Shown: positions 8,567 to 17,617 of the stretch, in pieces | How the letters are laid out: each line of letters starts with the position of its first letter | Position numbering within the stretch: the first letter of the stretch is position 1 | Translations under genes and position numbers: made by a program | The notes under the pieces: model-generated | The model's input: only the letters and a program-made list of their open reading frames with translations | Databases searched by the model: none | What the model was told of the DNA's origin: nothing | Assembly: GCA_038227995.1 (NCBI GenBank) | Contig: JBBRPP010000014.1 | Location: forward strand, 1-64,000 | DNA: 64,000 nt | Reading direction: 5' to 3' | Source: WLMZ01 sp038227995 | GTDB lineage: Bacteria; Actinomycetota; Acidimicrobiia; Acidimicrobiales; Ilumatobacteraceae

Positions 8567-10117
8567 ATGTTCCCAGGACACTTCGTCGCCACCACCCCGG
8601 ACAAGCCGGCCCTCATCATGGCCTCGACCGGCGCGGTGCAGACCTTCGCCGAGCTCGACGCCGCTGCGAACCGACTCAGCCACGTCCTGTTCGATGCCGG
8701 CCTTCGACCCGGCGACCACGTCGGGATCTGCATGGAGAACCACCCGCGCTATCTCGAGGTGCTCTGGGGTTGTCACTACGCGGGCTTGGTGTACACCGCG
8801 TGTTCCAGCCGCCTGACCAGCCATGAGCTGTCATACATCCTCAACGACTGCGCGGCCCGCGCCTTCATCACGAGCATCTACAAGATCGATCAAGCGCTGG
8901 AGATCGTCGACGCGACGCCCGGCGTCGAGCTGCGGTTGATGCTCGACGGAACAGCGCCCGGCCACGACAGCTACGAGGACACCGTCGCCGGTCAGCCGTC
9001 ATCGCCGTTGCCGGACAGGTCCGCCGGCACCGACATGCTCTACTCGTCCGGCACGACCGGTCTGCCGAAGGGTGTGACCCGGCCGTTCGTTGCCCAGCCG
9101 TTGGAGACGACAGCCGTGTCGGTCACCGGACTGTTGACGATGCTGTTCGGGGTCACATCGGAATCGATCTACCTCTCCCCCGCTCCGCTGTATCACGCCG
9201 CACCGCTGCGTTTCTGCATGTCGGCGCAGGCACTCGGCGCGACCGTGATCGTGATGGAACACTTCGATGCCGAGCAGTACCTCACCATGATCGAGCGTTA
9301 CCACGCGACGGTGAGCCAGGTCGTTCCGACCATGTTCGTCCGACTGATGAAGCTGCCGGTCGAGGCGCGCACCACCTTCGACGTCAGCTCGATGAAGGCG
9401 CTGATCCACGCTGCTGCACCGTGTCCGATCCCGGTCAAGAAGGGCATCATCGAGTGGTTCGGTCCGGTGGTGCACGAGTACTACGCGGGCACCGAGGGCA
9501 ATGGGTTCGTCTACTGCAACAGCGACATGTGGCTGGCCCACGAAGGCACCGTCGGCACGCCGATCGGCTGCACCGTTCATATCTGCGGCGAGGACGGCGA
9601 CGAGCTGCCGAACTATGAGAGCGGCACCATCTACTTCGAGGGTGGGGCCAGCTTCGAATACCACAACGACGAGGCCAAGACGAAGGGCTCGCGTCACCCG
9701 AAGGGCTGGAGCACACTCGGCGACGTGGGCTACATGGACAACGAGAAGTTCCTGTACCTCACCGATCGCAAGGCGTACATGATCATCTCCGGCGGCGTGA
9801 ACATCTATCCGCAGGAAGCCGAGAACGTCCTCGTGACCCATCCCAAGGTGATCGACGTCGCGGTGTTCGGCGTTCCCAACGACGACTTCGGCGAAGAAGT
9901 CAAAGCCGTCGTCCAGCCGGTGACGATGCCGGCCTCCGATGACGAGGCTCGTGCGCTCGCCACCGAGCTGATCGCCTTCTGCAAGGCGAACCTGGCCGAC
10001 GTCAAGTGCCCGCGCACCATCGACTTCCGCACCGAACTGCCTCGCCACCCCACCGGCAAGCTGTACAAGCGGTTGCTCAAAGACGAGTACTGGAAGGACG
10101 CCGGTCGCAGCATCTGA
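8567..10117 (+). CDS. Acyl-CoA synthetase/ligase (FadD type)
   Basis: This 516-residue member of the AMP-binding superfamily activates a carboxylic acid to acyl-AMP and then acyl-CoA. The P-loop-like motif SSGTTGLPKG is at residues 160-169. The adenine/Mg motif appears as EYYAGTEGNG, the hinge region as DRKAYMIISGGVNIYPQE, and the C-terminal catalytic lysine sits in PTGKLYKR. The chain-length preference cannot be read. It is divergent from the SirB1/flavin reductase/dehydrogenase unit, and the pairing with an acyl-CoA dehydrogenase suggests shared use in acid catabolism. Confidence 0.93.
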   Translation: MFPGHFVATTPDKPALIMASTGAVQTFAELDAAANRLSHVLFDAGLRPGDHVGICMENHPRYLEVLWGCHYAGLVYTACSSRLTSHELSYILNDCAARAFITSIYKIDQALEIVDATPGVELRLMLDGTAPGHDSYEDTVAGQPSSPLPDRSAGTDMLYSSGTTGLPKGVTRPFVAQPLETTAVSVTGLLTMLFGVTSESIYLSPAPLYHAAPLRFCMSAQALGATVIVMEHFDAEQYLTMIERYHATVSQVVPTMFVRLMKLPVEARTTFDVSSMKALIHAAAPCPIPVKKGIIEWFGPVVHEYYAGTEGNGFVYCNSDMWLAHEGTVGTPIGCTVHICGEDGDELPNYESGTIYFEGGASFEYHNDEAKTKGSRHPKGWSTLGDVGYMDNEKFLYLTDRKAYMIISGGVNIYPQEAENVLVTHPKVIDVAVFGVPNDDFGEEVKAVVQPVTMPASDDEARALATELIAFCKANLADVKCPRTIDFRTELPRHPTGKLYKRLLKDEYWKDAGRSI

Positions 10118-10155
10118 CGGTTTTCGACCGAGGCGGCCGGCAGGCTCACGTCGGG

Positions 10156-10161
10156 TACGGT
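10156..10161 (+). promoter_or_regulatory. Candidate -10 box, repeat surface protein
   Basis: TACGGT lies 40 nt before the ATG at 10202. This gene, unlike most here, has a leader with a strong Shine-Dalgarno sequence (gggagga, 10191-10197). Confidence 0.35.
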
Positions 10162-10201
10162 GAGACACGCGGGACTGGACAGCGCACTCCGGGAGGAATC
10201 T

Positions 10202-13200
10202 ATGAGAAGGCCACTCGCGATCATCGTCGCGGTGACGGTGAGCACCGCTGTCATTACTGCATTGCCAGGAGCCACTGCGGCCCTTGCTGTTGGGAACACC
10301 GTCGACATCACGGGTCCCACGGGAAGTGGCAGCTTCGGAGGCGCCGTGACCGTCCTCGCGAACGGAAACTACGTGGTTGCCGACGAGGCCTACAGTGGCA
10401 TCGCCTTCGACGCGGGTGAGGTCTCCCTCTACGACGGACGGACCAATACGCTCATCAGCAGGCTGACCGGACTGCAGAGCGGTGATCGCGTGGGCCATGC
10501 TGTGAGCGAGGTCGGTGACAGCAACTTCGTCGTGCTCAGCCCGGATTGGGACAATGGGTCCGTCGCTGACGCCGGCGCCGCAACGTGGGTCTCGGGGACT
10601 CTGGGCATCGACGGTCCGATCTCCGCATCGAACAGTCTCGTCGGTCAACACGCACACGACGTCGTCGGCCAATCGGTCACTGTTCTCGCCGACAAGGATT
10701 TCGTCATCGACAGCTTCTTCTGGAACGCCTCGTCCGGCGCCGCAACGTGGGCAAGCGGAAGCGCTGGTGCCGTCGGCGAGGTGAACGCATCGAACAGTCT
10801 CATCGGCAGCCATGACGCAGTCGGATTGGGCGGGATCGTCGCGTTGCCCGATGGCGACTACGTCGTACTCAGTCCCATCTGGCACTCGACTCTCGGTGCA
10901 GTCACGCTCGGCGACGGTTCAGGTGGAACCGTCGGGCCGGTGACCGCTGCGAGCAGCCTCGTTGGCGCCAGCGTCGGTGACCAGGTCGGGTTGGGCAAGA
11001 TCGTCGTGCTCACGAACGGCAACTTCGTGGTCGTCAGTCCAAGATGGGGCTCGGGGGCGGGAGCAGCGACGTGGGTAGATTCCGGTGCCGGGCTGGTCGG
11101 TACGGTGGGTCCGGCGAACAGTCTTGTCGGTTCGTTCCCGAATGACGGCCAGAATCTAAACGTCACAGCCCTGACGAATGGGAACTTCGTGGTTGGCAGC
11201 CCATGGCATTCGAATGGCACGTATACGACGGTGGGTGCAGCCACTTGGGGCAACGGCGCCAGTGGCACGGTCGGCGTCGTCGATGCGTCGAACAGCCTGG
11301 TCGGCTCCGCGACCGACGACCGTGTCGGCACGTCGGTCGTTCCGTTGTCGAACGGGAACTACGTCGTCGCGAGCCCGACGTGGGACAACGGCTCGGTGGG
11401 GGACGCCGGCGCCGTGACGTGGCGCAACGGCGCGGCCGCCTCAGCAGGAACCGTCACCACGTCCAACAGCCTCGTCGGGTCCACGAACGGTGCTGCAATC
11501 GGGTCCATCGGGGACCTCGGAATTGGCGAGATAGACGCACTCTCGAATGGCAACTACGTCATCGGGAGCCCTCGCTGGGACGACGGTTTGGTCATCGATG
11601 CAGGCGCCACCACCTGGGGGAACGGCACGACCGGCACCACTGGCACGATCACGGCCGGCAACAGCTTGATCGGGAGCAGGAGCAACGACCGGATCAGCAG
11701 CGGCGGCATCACTGCGCTGATCACTGGAAACTATGTCGTCCAGAGCCCGTCGTGGGCCAACTCAACGGCGACCGGGGCCGGCGCCGCTACCTGGAATGAC
11801 GGATCATCACCCGTCACCGGACCGGTGAGCCCGGCCAACAGCCTTGTTGGCACTCAGCCTCATGACGACGTGGGGCGGGCCGTGACGGCGCTGTCCAACG
11901 GCAACTATGTCGTTCACGGTCCGAATTGGGCGAACGGTCCTGTCCATGCGGCCGGAGCCGCCACGTGGGGAAGCGGCAGCACCGGAGTCAGCGGACCAGT
12001 GTCGCCCTCGAACAGTCTGGTTGGAACGAGCGACGGCGAGGGCGTCGGTGGGCAATTGCTCGCGCAGGACAACGCCAACTACGTGGTCGGTTCTGCGGGG
12101 ATCCGAGACTTTCCGCACTTCGGAGCGATGGCGTGGGCTGATGGGGCGACCGGCCGGCGGGGCACTCTTTCGATCAACAACAGCCTGGTGGGTACATCCG
12201 TTGCAACCCTTGGCCGTCTGGTCGCGCTCCCGGGCAACAGAGTTGCGGTGGTCGGTTCCGCCTCTGTCACGTTGGCGGGACCGGAAGGCCGTGTCGGCAT
12301 CGCCGCGTCCGACAACAGCGCTGTGTGGCCACCTGTCGAACAGAACGCGGCGATGTACTTGGTCGTGCAGAACCGTCTCACAGCGAGCGGCGCCGTCGTC
12401 ATCGGGGCCCCGGCGTCGAACCTGCTCCGTTTGCTGTACCCGACTGGCGCGTCGCGCAACGACTTCCTGCCGGTCGCTCCATTCCGTCTCGTCGACACTC
12501 GACCCGGAATGACGACTTTCGATGGCAGCGACGCTGGCGCAGGACTGCGTCCAGCTGGTTCGACCATGCAGGTGCAGGTGGCTGGGCGGGGTGTGGTGCC
12601 CGACGATGCGCTGGCGGCGACATTGAACGTCACAGCCGCAGAGCCGCTCGGCGACGGCTTCGTCACTGTCTACCCCTGCGGCACAGCCCGCCCACGAGCG
12701 TCGAGTTTGAACTTCACGACCGGGGAATCCATTCCGAATGCGGTCGTGACCAAGATCGGCGCATCTGGCTACGTCTGCATCTACACGTCGCAGCCGACAC
12801 AGTTTGTTGTCGACGCGAGCGGATTCATTCCGGTCACGACCTCATACGTCGCGCTCGATCCTGCCCGCCTGCTGGAAACACGGATCGGGCTCTCGACAAT
12901 CGACGGCTTCCAGGAAGGTGCGGATGTGAGGCCTGCGGGATCAGTCACCCAGGTCCAAGTCGCTGGCCGGGCATCGATTCCCGGCTCTGCCACAACTGCG
13001 GTGCTCAACGTCACCGTGACCGAGCCACAAGTAGCCGGCTTCGTGACTGCGTACCCCTGCGGCACGACACCGCCGACAGCGTCGAACATCAACTTCGTTC
13101 CGGCCAGACGATCGCCAATCTCGTCGTCAGTCAGATCGGCAACGCAGGAACGGTGTGCATCTTTGCCTCGCAGGCAACGCAACTCGTCGTCGATGTGGAC

Positions 13201-13599
13201 GGCTACTTCCCGGAGAGGACGACCTTCCAACCCATGTATCCGGTGCGGGTGCTCGAGACACGGCCGAATCTGTCGACCATCGATGGCGCACTCAGCGGCG
13301 GGGGCAGCATTTCGGCGGCGGCCGTGACGACCCTGCCGGTCGTGAACCGAGCTTCGATCGCGACGGATACGACGAGCATCGTGCTCAACGTGACCGTGAT
13401 CGATCCCGTCGCACCGGGGTACGCAACGGTCTTTCCGTGTGGAACCGCGCCTCCGCTTGCATCGAACCTGAACTTCGACGCTGGCCAGACGATCGCCAAT
13501 TCCGTCATCGTCGCGGTCGGCGCCGCCGGCACCGTATGTATCACGAGCTCACAGAAAATGGATCTGATCGTCGACGCTGTCGGCTACTTCGGTGGCTGA
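10202..13599 (+). CDS. Secreted DUF5650-repeat surface protein, frameshifted
   Basis: The protein begins with a clear signal peptide (MRRPLAIIVAVTVSTAVI..., cleavage near ALA-VGN) after a strong ribosome site. About ten repeats of 50-65 residues follow, each with NGNYVVxSPxWxNG, AGAATW and NSLVGS elements, matching the DUF5650 repeat and a likely beta-propeller-like surface structure. The C-terminus has three roughly 115-residue modules with a RLVDTR/RLLETR start, YPCG, and a VDxxGY/F end. The reading frame breaks near 13102, inside module two. Comparison with module three shows one base missing, and adding it back restores a single 1132-residue protein ending at 13599. Without correction translation ends at 13327. 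It is either a sequencing error or a recent mutation. Function is unknown; adhesion or surface display is inferred. Confidence 0.8.
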
Positions 13600-14480
13600 T
13601 CGCTGTGTCGGCGCCGAAGCACTTCCGCCAGCAGCAGCGCGGCACGATTGGCATCGCCCTCGCGCGACGACAGTGCCCACGTCTCGACCGGAACCAGATC
13701 ACGGACGGGATAGAGCTCGCGCAACGAACCGTCAGCAATCGATGCGGCGCTGATGAACGACGGCAGCAGGCTCACACCCAGACCGAGCTCGACAGCCGCA
13801 GCGACTGCTCGCAAGTCCGGCACCGTGAGCTGCAGACGAGAGGGGAACGAGCGGCCCAGTACCGAGTTCCAGAACCGTCGGGTCAGCGGCAACTCGGGGC
13901 TGTAACTCACCCAGGGCCGACGTTCGAGCCAGTCGGCCAGCTTCGCGACCGTGTCGAAGGATGTCTTGCGCAGCATCGGGGAACACACCAGGATGAAGTC
14001 CTTGTGGCCAAGCTCTTGAGTCGCCAGCAAGCGGTGCGACGAGGCGCGACTGGTGACGATCAGGTCGACTTCGCCACTCAACAGCGCACCAATGAGGGCC
14101 TCGTCATCGCCAAACCGGGCGGCAACCGGGATGTCGAGGTCCACCAGCAACGGCAGCACGATCAACGCGAAGTATTCCGGCGACGATCCGAAACGAACCG
14201 TCGTCCGACGGTCGCGCGGACGGTCTCCTTCGATCAGCCCGAAGATGTCCTCGAGGTGATCGAGGTGATCGGCAACCTGCAGATACAGCTCACGGCCGCG
14301 AGCTGTTGGCTCGATGCCGCCCGCCGACCGTTGCAACAGCGGTTCGCCGATCATCCGCTCCAGCTTCGCCAACTGCTGGCTCGCGGCCGGTTGCGAGAGA
14401 TGTCGCAACCGAGCACCGTTCGTGACCGACCCAGCCCGATAGACGGCCACAAAGGTGCGCAACCAATCTGGACTTGTCAT
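13584..14480 (-). CDS. LysR-family transcriptional regulator
   Basis: This 298-residue protein has an N-terminal winged helix-turn-helix (about 1-60, with AGSVTNGARLRHLSQPAAS as the HTH) and a LysR substrate-binding domain (about 90-290). LysR regulators usually control a divergent gene, here the SAM methyltransferase, and repress themselves. A T-N11-A inverted repeat lies between the two genes and touches the LysR -10 box. The last 16 bp overlap the end of the convergent surface-protein gene. The effector is unknown. Confidence 0.9.
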   Translation of the reverse strand: MTSPDWLRTFVAVYRAGSVTNGARLRHLSQPAASQQLAKLERMIGEPLLQRSAGGIEPTARGRELYLQVADHLDHLEDIFGLIEGDRPRDRRTTVRFGSSPEYFALIVLPLLVDLDIPVAARFGDDEALIGALLSGEVDLIVTSRASSHRLLATQELGHKDFILVCSPMLRKTSFDTVAKLADWLERRPWVSYSPELPLTRRFWNSVLGRSFPSRLQLTVPDLRAVAAAVELGLGVSLLPSFISAASIADGSLRELYPVRDLVPVETWALSSREGDANRAALLLAEVLRRRHSDQPPK

Positions 14481-14486
14481 TCGCTC

Positions 14487-14492
14487 AGCTTA
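14487..14492 (-). promoter_or_regulatory. Candidate -10 box, lysR gene
   Basis: TAAGCT on the minus strand ends 6 nt before the ATG at 14480, predicting a leaderless message. It abuts the T-N11-A repeat, which fits autoregulation. Confidence 0.45.
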
Positions 14493-14507
14493 TTCCATCT
14501 ATTGAAT
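14492..14507. promoter_or_regulatory. Candidate LysR T-N11-A box
   Basis: ATTC-N8-GAAT forms an interrupted inverted repeat containing T14494-N11-A14506, the general LysR-binding pattern. It sits between the lysR gene and the divergent methyltransferase gene. Confidence 0.4.
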
Positions 14508-14550
14508 CATTCGTCTTGTGCAGATGCCGACGGACGCCCAAGATGGGACC

Positions 14551-15363
14551 ATGAACGCGCCGAACGACGTCTACACCCACGGCCACAGCGACGCCGTGCT
14601 GCGATCGCACCGCTGGAGAACGGCAGCAAATTCCGCCGCGTACCTGCTGCCCCACCTCGCCTCCGGGCAACGCCTGCTCGACGTCGGCTGTGGACCTGGG
14701 ACGATCTCCGCCGAATTCGCCGGCATCGTGGGTGCCCAGGGACGCGTCGTCGGACTCGATCGTTCGCAGTCTGTGATCGACGAGGCCCGACGCCACGCAG
14801 CAGACGCCGGGGTCGACAACATCGATTTCGTCATCGGTGATGTGTACGCGCTGGAATTCCCCGACGACACGTTCGACGTCGTCCACGCCCATCAAGTTCT
14901 GCAACACATCAGTGATCCCGTCGCCGCGCTGAAGGAGATGCGCCGAGTCTGCAAACCGGGTGGGTTGATCGCTGCCCGCGACGCCGACTACGCGGCGATG
15001 ACGTGGTTCCCGACGAATGACCAGATGGACCGCTGGCTCAGCGTCTACCGCGCGGTCGCCTTCGGCAACCATGCCGAGCCGGACGCCGGCCGCCATCTCC
15101 TGTCGTGGGCACTCCAAGCCGGCTTTGCCGACGTCATGGCGTCGGCCGGTGTGTGGTGTTACGCCAACACCGACGACCGAGCCTGGTGGAGCAGCCTGTG
15201 GGCGGACAGGATCACGATCAGCAACCTCGCCCACCAGGCGGTCGCGGGCGGCCACGCCACCGACGACGAGCTGCAGGAGATCGCGGCCGCATGGCGGCAC
15301 TGGGGCGTTCAGCCCGACGGATGGTTCACGGTACTGAACGGCGAGATCCTCGCCCGCGCCTGA
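14551..15363 (+). CDS. SAM-dependent methyltransferase
   Basis: This class I Rossmann methyltransferase of 270 residues has motif I LLDVGCGPGT at residues 42-51, the acidic strand VVGLDRSQ, the FVIGDVYALEFPDDTFD motif II region and the HAHQVLQHISDP motif of the Methyltransf_11/25 group. The acceptor substrate is unknown. The start is uncertain: in-frame GTG at 14518 and ATG at 14524 would add about 10 residues, but 14551 begins right at the conserved part. It is divergent from a LysR gene that probably controls it. Confidence 0.88.
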   Translation: MNAPNDVYTHGHSDAVLRSHRWRTAANSAAYLLPHLASGQRLLDVGCGPGTISAEFAGIVGAQGRVVGLDRSQSVIDEARRHAADAGVDNIDFVIGDVYALEFPDDTFDVVHAHQVLQHISDPVAALKEMRRVCKPGGLIAARDADYAAMTWFPTNDQMDRWLSVYRAVAFGNHAEPDAGRHLLSWALQAGFADVMASAGVWCYANTDDRAWWSSLWADRITISNLAHQAVAGGHATDDELQEIAAAWRHWGVQPDGWFTVLNGEILARA

Positions 15364-15395
15364 AGGCCAGCCAGGCGGTGAGCCGAGCAGTCCGG

Positions 15396-16820
15396 TCAGC
15401 CGCTGATGATGACCATTCGGATCTCGGTCATCTCCTTGACGCTGTAGGCCGGACCTTCGCGCGTGTTGCCGCTGTCGCGAAGGCCGCCATACGGTTGCTG
15501 GTCGGCGCGCCAGGTCGGCACCTCGTTGACGAGGACGCCACCGAAGTCGAGTGTGCGCACGGCCTTGAGGCCCTTGCTGATGTCGCTGGTGAAGATCGCG
15601 GCCTGCAACCCGAACGCCGTGTCGTTGGCCATCCGGAACGCGTCGTCGAGGTCGTCGTACGACGCGATCGCCACCACGGGACCGAAGACTTCACCGGCGC
15701 ACACCTTCATGTCATGCGTGACGTTGGCGAGCACGGTTGGCTTCAGGACGCCATCGGCCCCGATGTCTCCTCCGACCACGACCTTGGCCCCGCCGTCGAC
15801 GGCTTCGTCGATCCAGCTCTTGACCCGGTCGCGCTCTGACCGGGAGATGAGCGCCGACACGTCTGTGGCCTCGAGCATCGGATCGCCGACGACCAGTGAC
15901 TCGACGTTCGCCGCCAAGCGATCGGTGAACGCGTCGGCGATGGTCGAGTGGACGAAGATCCGCTGGGTGCTGATGCAGCTCTGGCCGGCGTGGCTGAAAC
16001 CCGCCATCTTGATCTTGTCGGCCGCGGTCTGCCAGTCGCCATCGGGCTCGATGATCACCGGTGCGTTGTTGCCGAGTTCGAGGCCGACGCGCTTGCGCGG
16101 CGCTCGAGCGCGAATCGACCAACCGACCGCAGGCGAACCGGTGAACGTGATGAGCGCAACGTCGGGATGATCGACGATCGCGTTGCCGACAGTGCTTCCG
16201 CCGCCCGTCACGATCTGCAGGTACTCCGGCGGCAAGCCACACTCGTCGATGAGCATCTCGGCCAGCACGATGGAGCTGAAGGGTGTCTGCGACGCCGGCT
16301 TGAGGACGACGGGACAGCCGGCCGCGATCGCAGGAGCAACCTTGTGCACGACGAGGTTGAGCGGGAAGTTGAATGGCGCGATGGCGCCGACGACGCCGAT
16401 CGGAAGGCGCAGGGTGAAGCCGAGCTTGCCCTCACCCGAAGGAATGGCGTCGAGCGGGATCATCTCTCCGCCCAGCTTGCGCGCCTCGGCGGCGGCGAAC
16501 TGGAACGTCCCGACGGCGCGCTCAGCCTCGACCCGCGCCGTCTTGATCGGCTTGGCGGCTTCTCGGCACACGATCTCGGCGAACTCGTCGCGCCGCGCCG
16601 CGAGGCGCGCCGCAGCGCGGTCCAGCACTTCGGCCCGCTTCCACAGCGGCAGCGGCGTCGCGAGTGCCTTCTTGGCGACGGCGACTGCACGGTCGACGTC
16701 GGCCGGCGTACACGAGGGAATCAGTCCGATCAGTGCATCGTCATAGGGCGAACGGACCTCGATCGACTCCGATGATGTGAACCGTACTCCGGCGAGCGGG
16801 ATGCTGCGTTGGTCTGCCAT
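15396..16820 (-). CDS. Aldehyde dehydrogenase family protein
   Basis: This 474-residue NAD(P)-dependent enzyme oxidises an aldehyde to its acid. The conserved catalytic set is visible: Asn151 in APFNFPLN, the VLKPAS cofactor loop, the GSPAVG motif, Glu248 in LELGNNAP and the nucleophile Cys282 in GQSCIS. The sequence is closest in style to lactaldehyde, glyceraldehyde-3-phosphate (non-phosphorylating) or succinate semialdehyde enzymes, and the substrate cannot be fixed. I chose the ATG at 16820, because residues before MADQRS show no family match and a -10 box lies 7 nt upstream. Confidence 0.93.
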   Translation of the reverse strand: MADQRSIPLAGVRFTSSESIEVRSPYDDALIGLIPSCTPADVDRAVAVAKKALATPLPLWKRAEVLDRAAARLAARRDEFAEIVCREAAKPIKTARVEAERAVGTFQFAAAEARKLGGEMIPLDAIPSGEGKLGFTLRLPIGVVGAIAPFNFPLNLVVHKVAPAIAAGCPVVLKPASQTPFSSIVLAEMLIDECGLPPEYLQIVTGGGSTVGNAIVDHPDVALITFTGSPAVGWSIRARAPRKRVGLELGNNAPVIIEPDGDWQTAADKIKMAGFSHAGQSCISTQRIFVHSTIADAFTDRLAANVESLVVGDPMLEATDVSALISRSERDRVKSWIDEAVDGGAKVVVGGDIGADGVLKPTVLANVTHDMKVCAGEVFGPVVAIASYDDLDDAFRMANDTAFGLQAAIFTSDISKGLKAVRTLDFGGVLVNEVPTWRADQQPYGGLRDSGNTREGPAYSVKEMTEIRMVIISG

Positions 16821-16827
16821 GGCGCCG

Positions 16828-16833
16828 ACGATA
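16828..16833 (-). promoter_or_regulatory. Candidate -10 box, aldehyde dehydrogenase gene
   Basis: TATCGT on the minus strand ends 7 nt before the ATG at 16820 and supports that start and a leaderless message. Confidence 0.5.
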
Positions 16834-16858
16834 GTGCTGATCCGCAAGACTCGCGGCC

Positions 16859-17605
16859 GTGGCGTCGCATCCGTTCCTCGACTGGCCGTACCCGATTCCG
16901 TTCGCTCATCGCGGCGGCGCCAGCGACGCTGCAGAGAACACGATGCCGGCGTTCGAATATGCGATCGACCTCGGGTACCGGTACATCGAGACCGATGTGC
17001 AGGTGACATCAGATGGTGTTCTCGTGGCCTTCCACGACTTCAACCTGAAGCGCACATGCGGCATCGACCGCACGCTCAGCACGATGACGTGGGCCGAGGT
17101 CAGTGAGGCACGAGTCGACGGCGTGGCGCCGATCCCGACGCTGGAGGAGATCCTCGGATCGTGGCCCGAGGTGCGGGTCAACATCGACTGCAAGAGCGAA
17201 CCAGCAATCGCGGCCCTGGCATCCACGATCCGCCGGACGGCGTCGATCGACCGCGTCAACGTCGGTGCGTTCAACGATGCGCGCGTCCGCAAGCTGAGGG
17301 CGATCCTGGGTGACGGTCTCTGTACGGCGCTCGGTCCGGCCGGGGTCTCGCAACTGCGCTACGGCCGGATGACGAAGACGTCCGCGCACACAGCGCAGGT
17401 TCCGGTCAGCCAGGGTCCGTTGAAAGTCGTCAGCCCCGCCTTCATCGAGCGCGCTCACCGTCTCGGCGTGCAGGTCCATGTCTGGACCATCGACGATGCG
17501 GCCGAGATCGCACGGCTGCTCGACATGGGCGTCGATGGCATCATGACCGATCGTCCGACGGTGCTGCGCGACGTGTTGCGCGGGCGCAACCAATGGGAGG
17601 GGTGA
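16859..17605 (+). CDS. Glycerophosphodiester phosphodiesterase
   Basis: This 248-residue GDPD-family enzyme hydrolyses glycerophosphodiesters to glycerol-3-phosphate and an alcohol. It shows the N-terminal catalytic HRGG followed by AENTMPAF, the metal ligands in ETDVQ and the second histidine in FHDFNLKR, then the C-terminal WTIDD and DGIMTDRP strands. There is no signal peptide, so it is probably cytosolic. GTG at 16859 is the best start; it places the HRGG motif at residue 18. The gene is divergent from the aldehyde dehydrogenase gene. Confidence 0.9.
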   Translation: MASHPFLDWPYPIPFAHRGGASDAAENTMPAFEYAIDLGYRYIETDVQVTSDGVLVAFHDFNLKRTCGIDRTLSTMTWAEVSEARVDGVAPIPTLEEILGSWPEVRVNIDCKSEPAIAALASTIRRTASIDRVNVGAFNDARVRKLRAILGDGLCTALGPAGVSQLRYGRMTKTSAHTAQVPVSQGPLKVVSPAFIERAHRLGVQVHVWTIDDAAEIARLLDMGVDGIMTDRPTVLRDVLRGRNQWEG

Positions 17606-17617
17606 GCCGCATGATCG

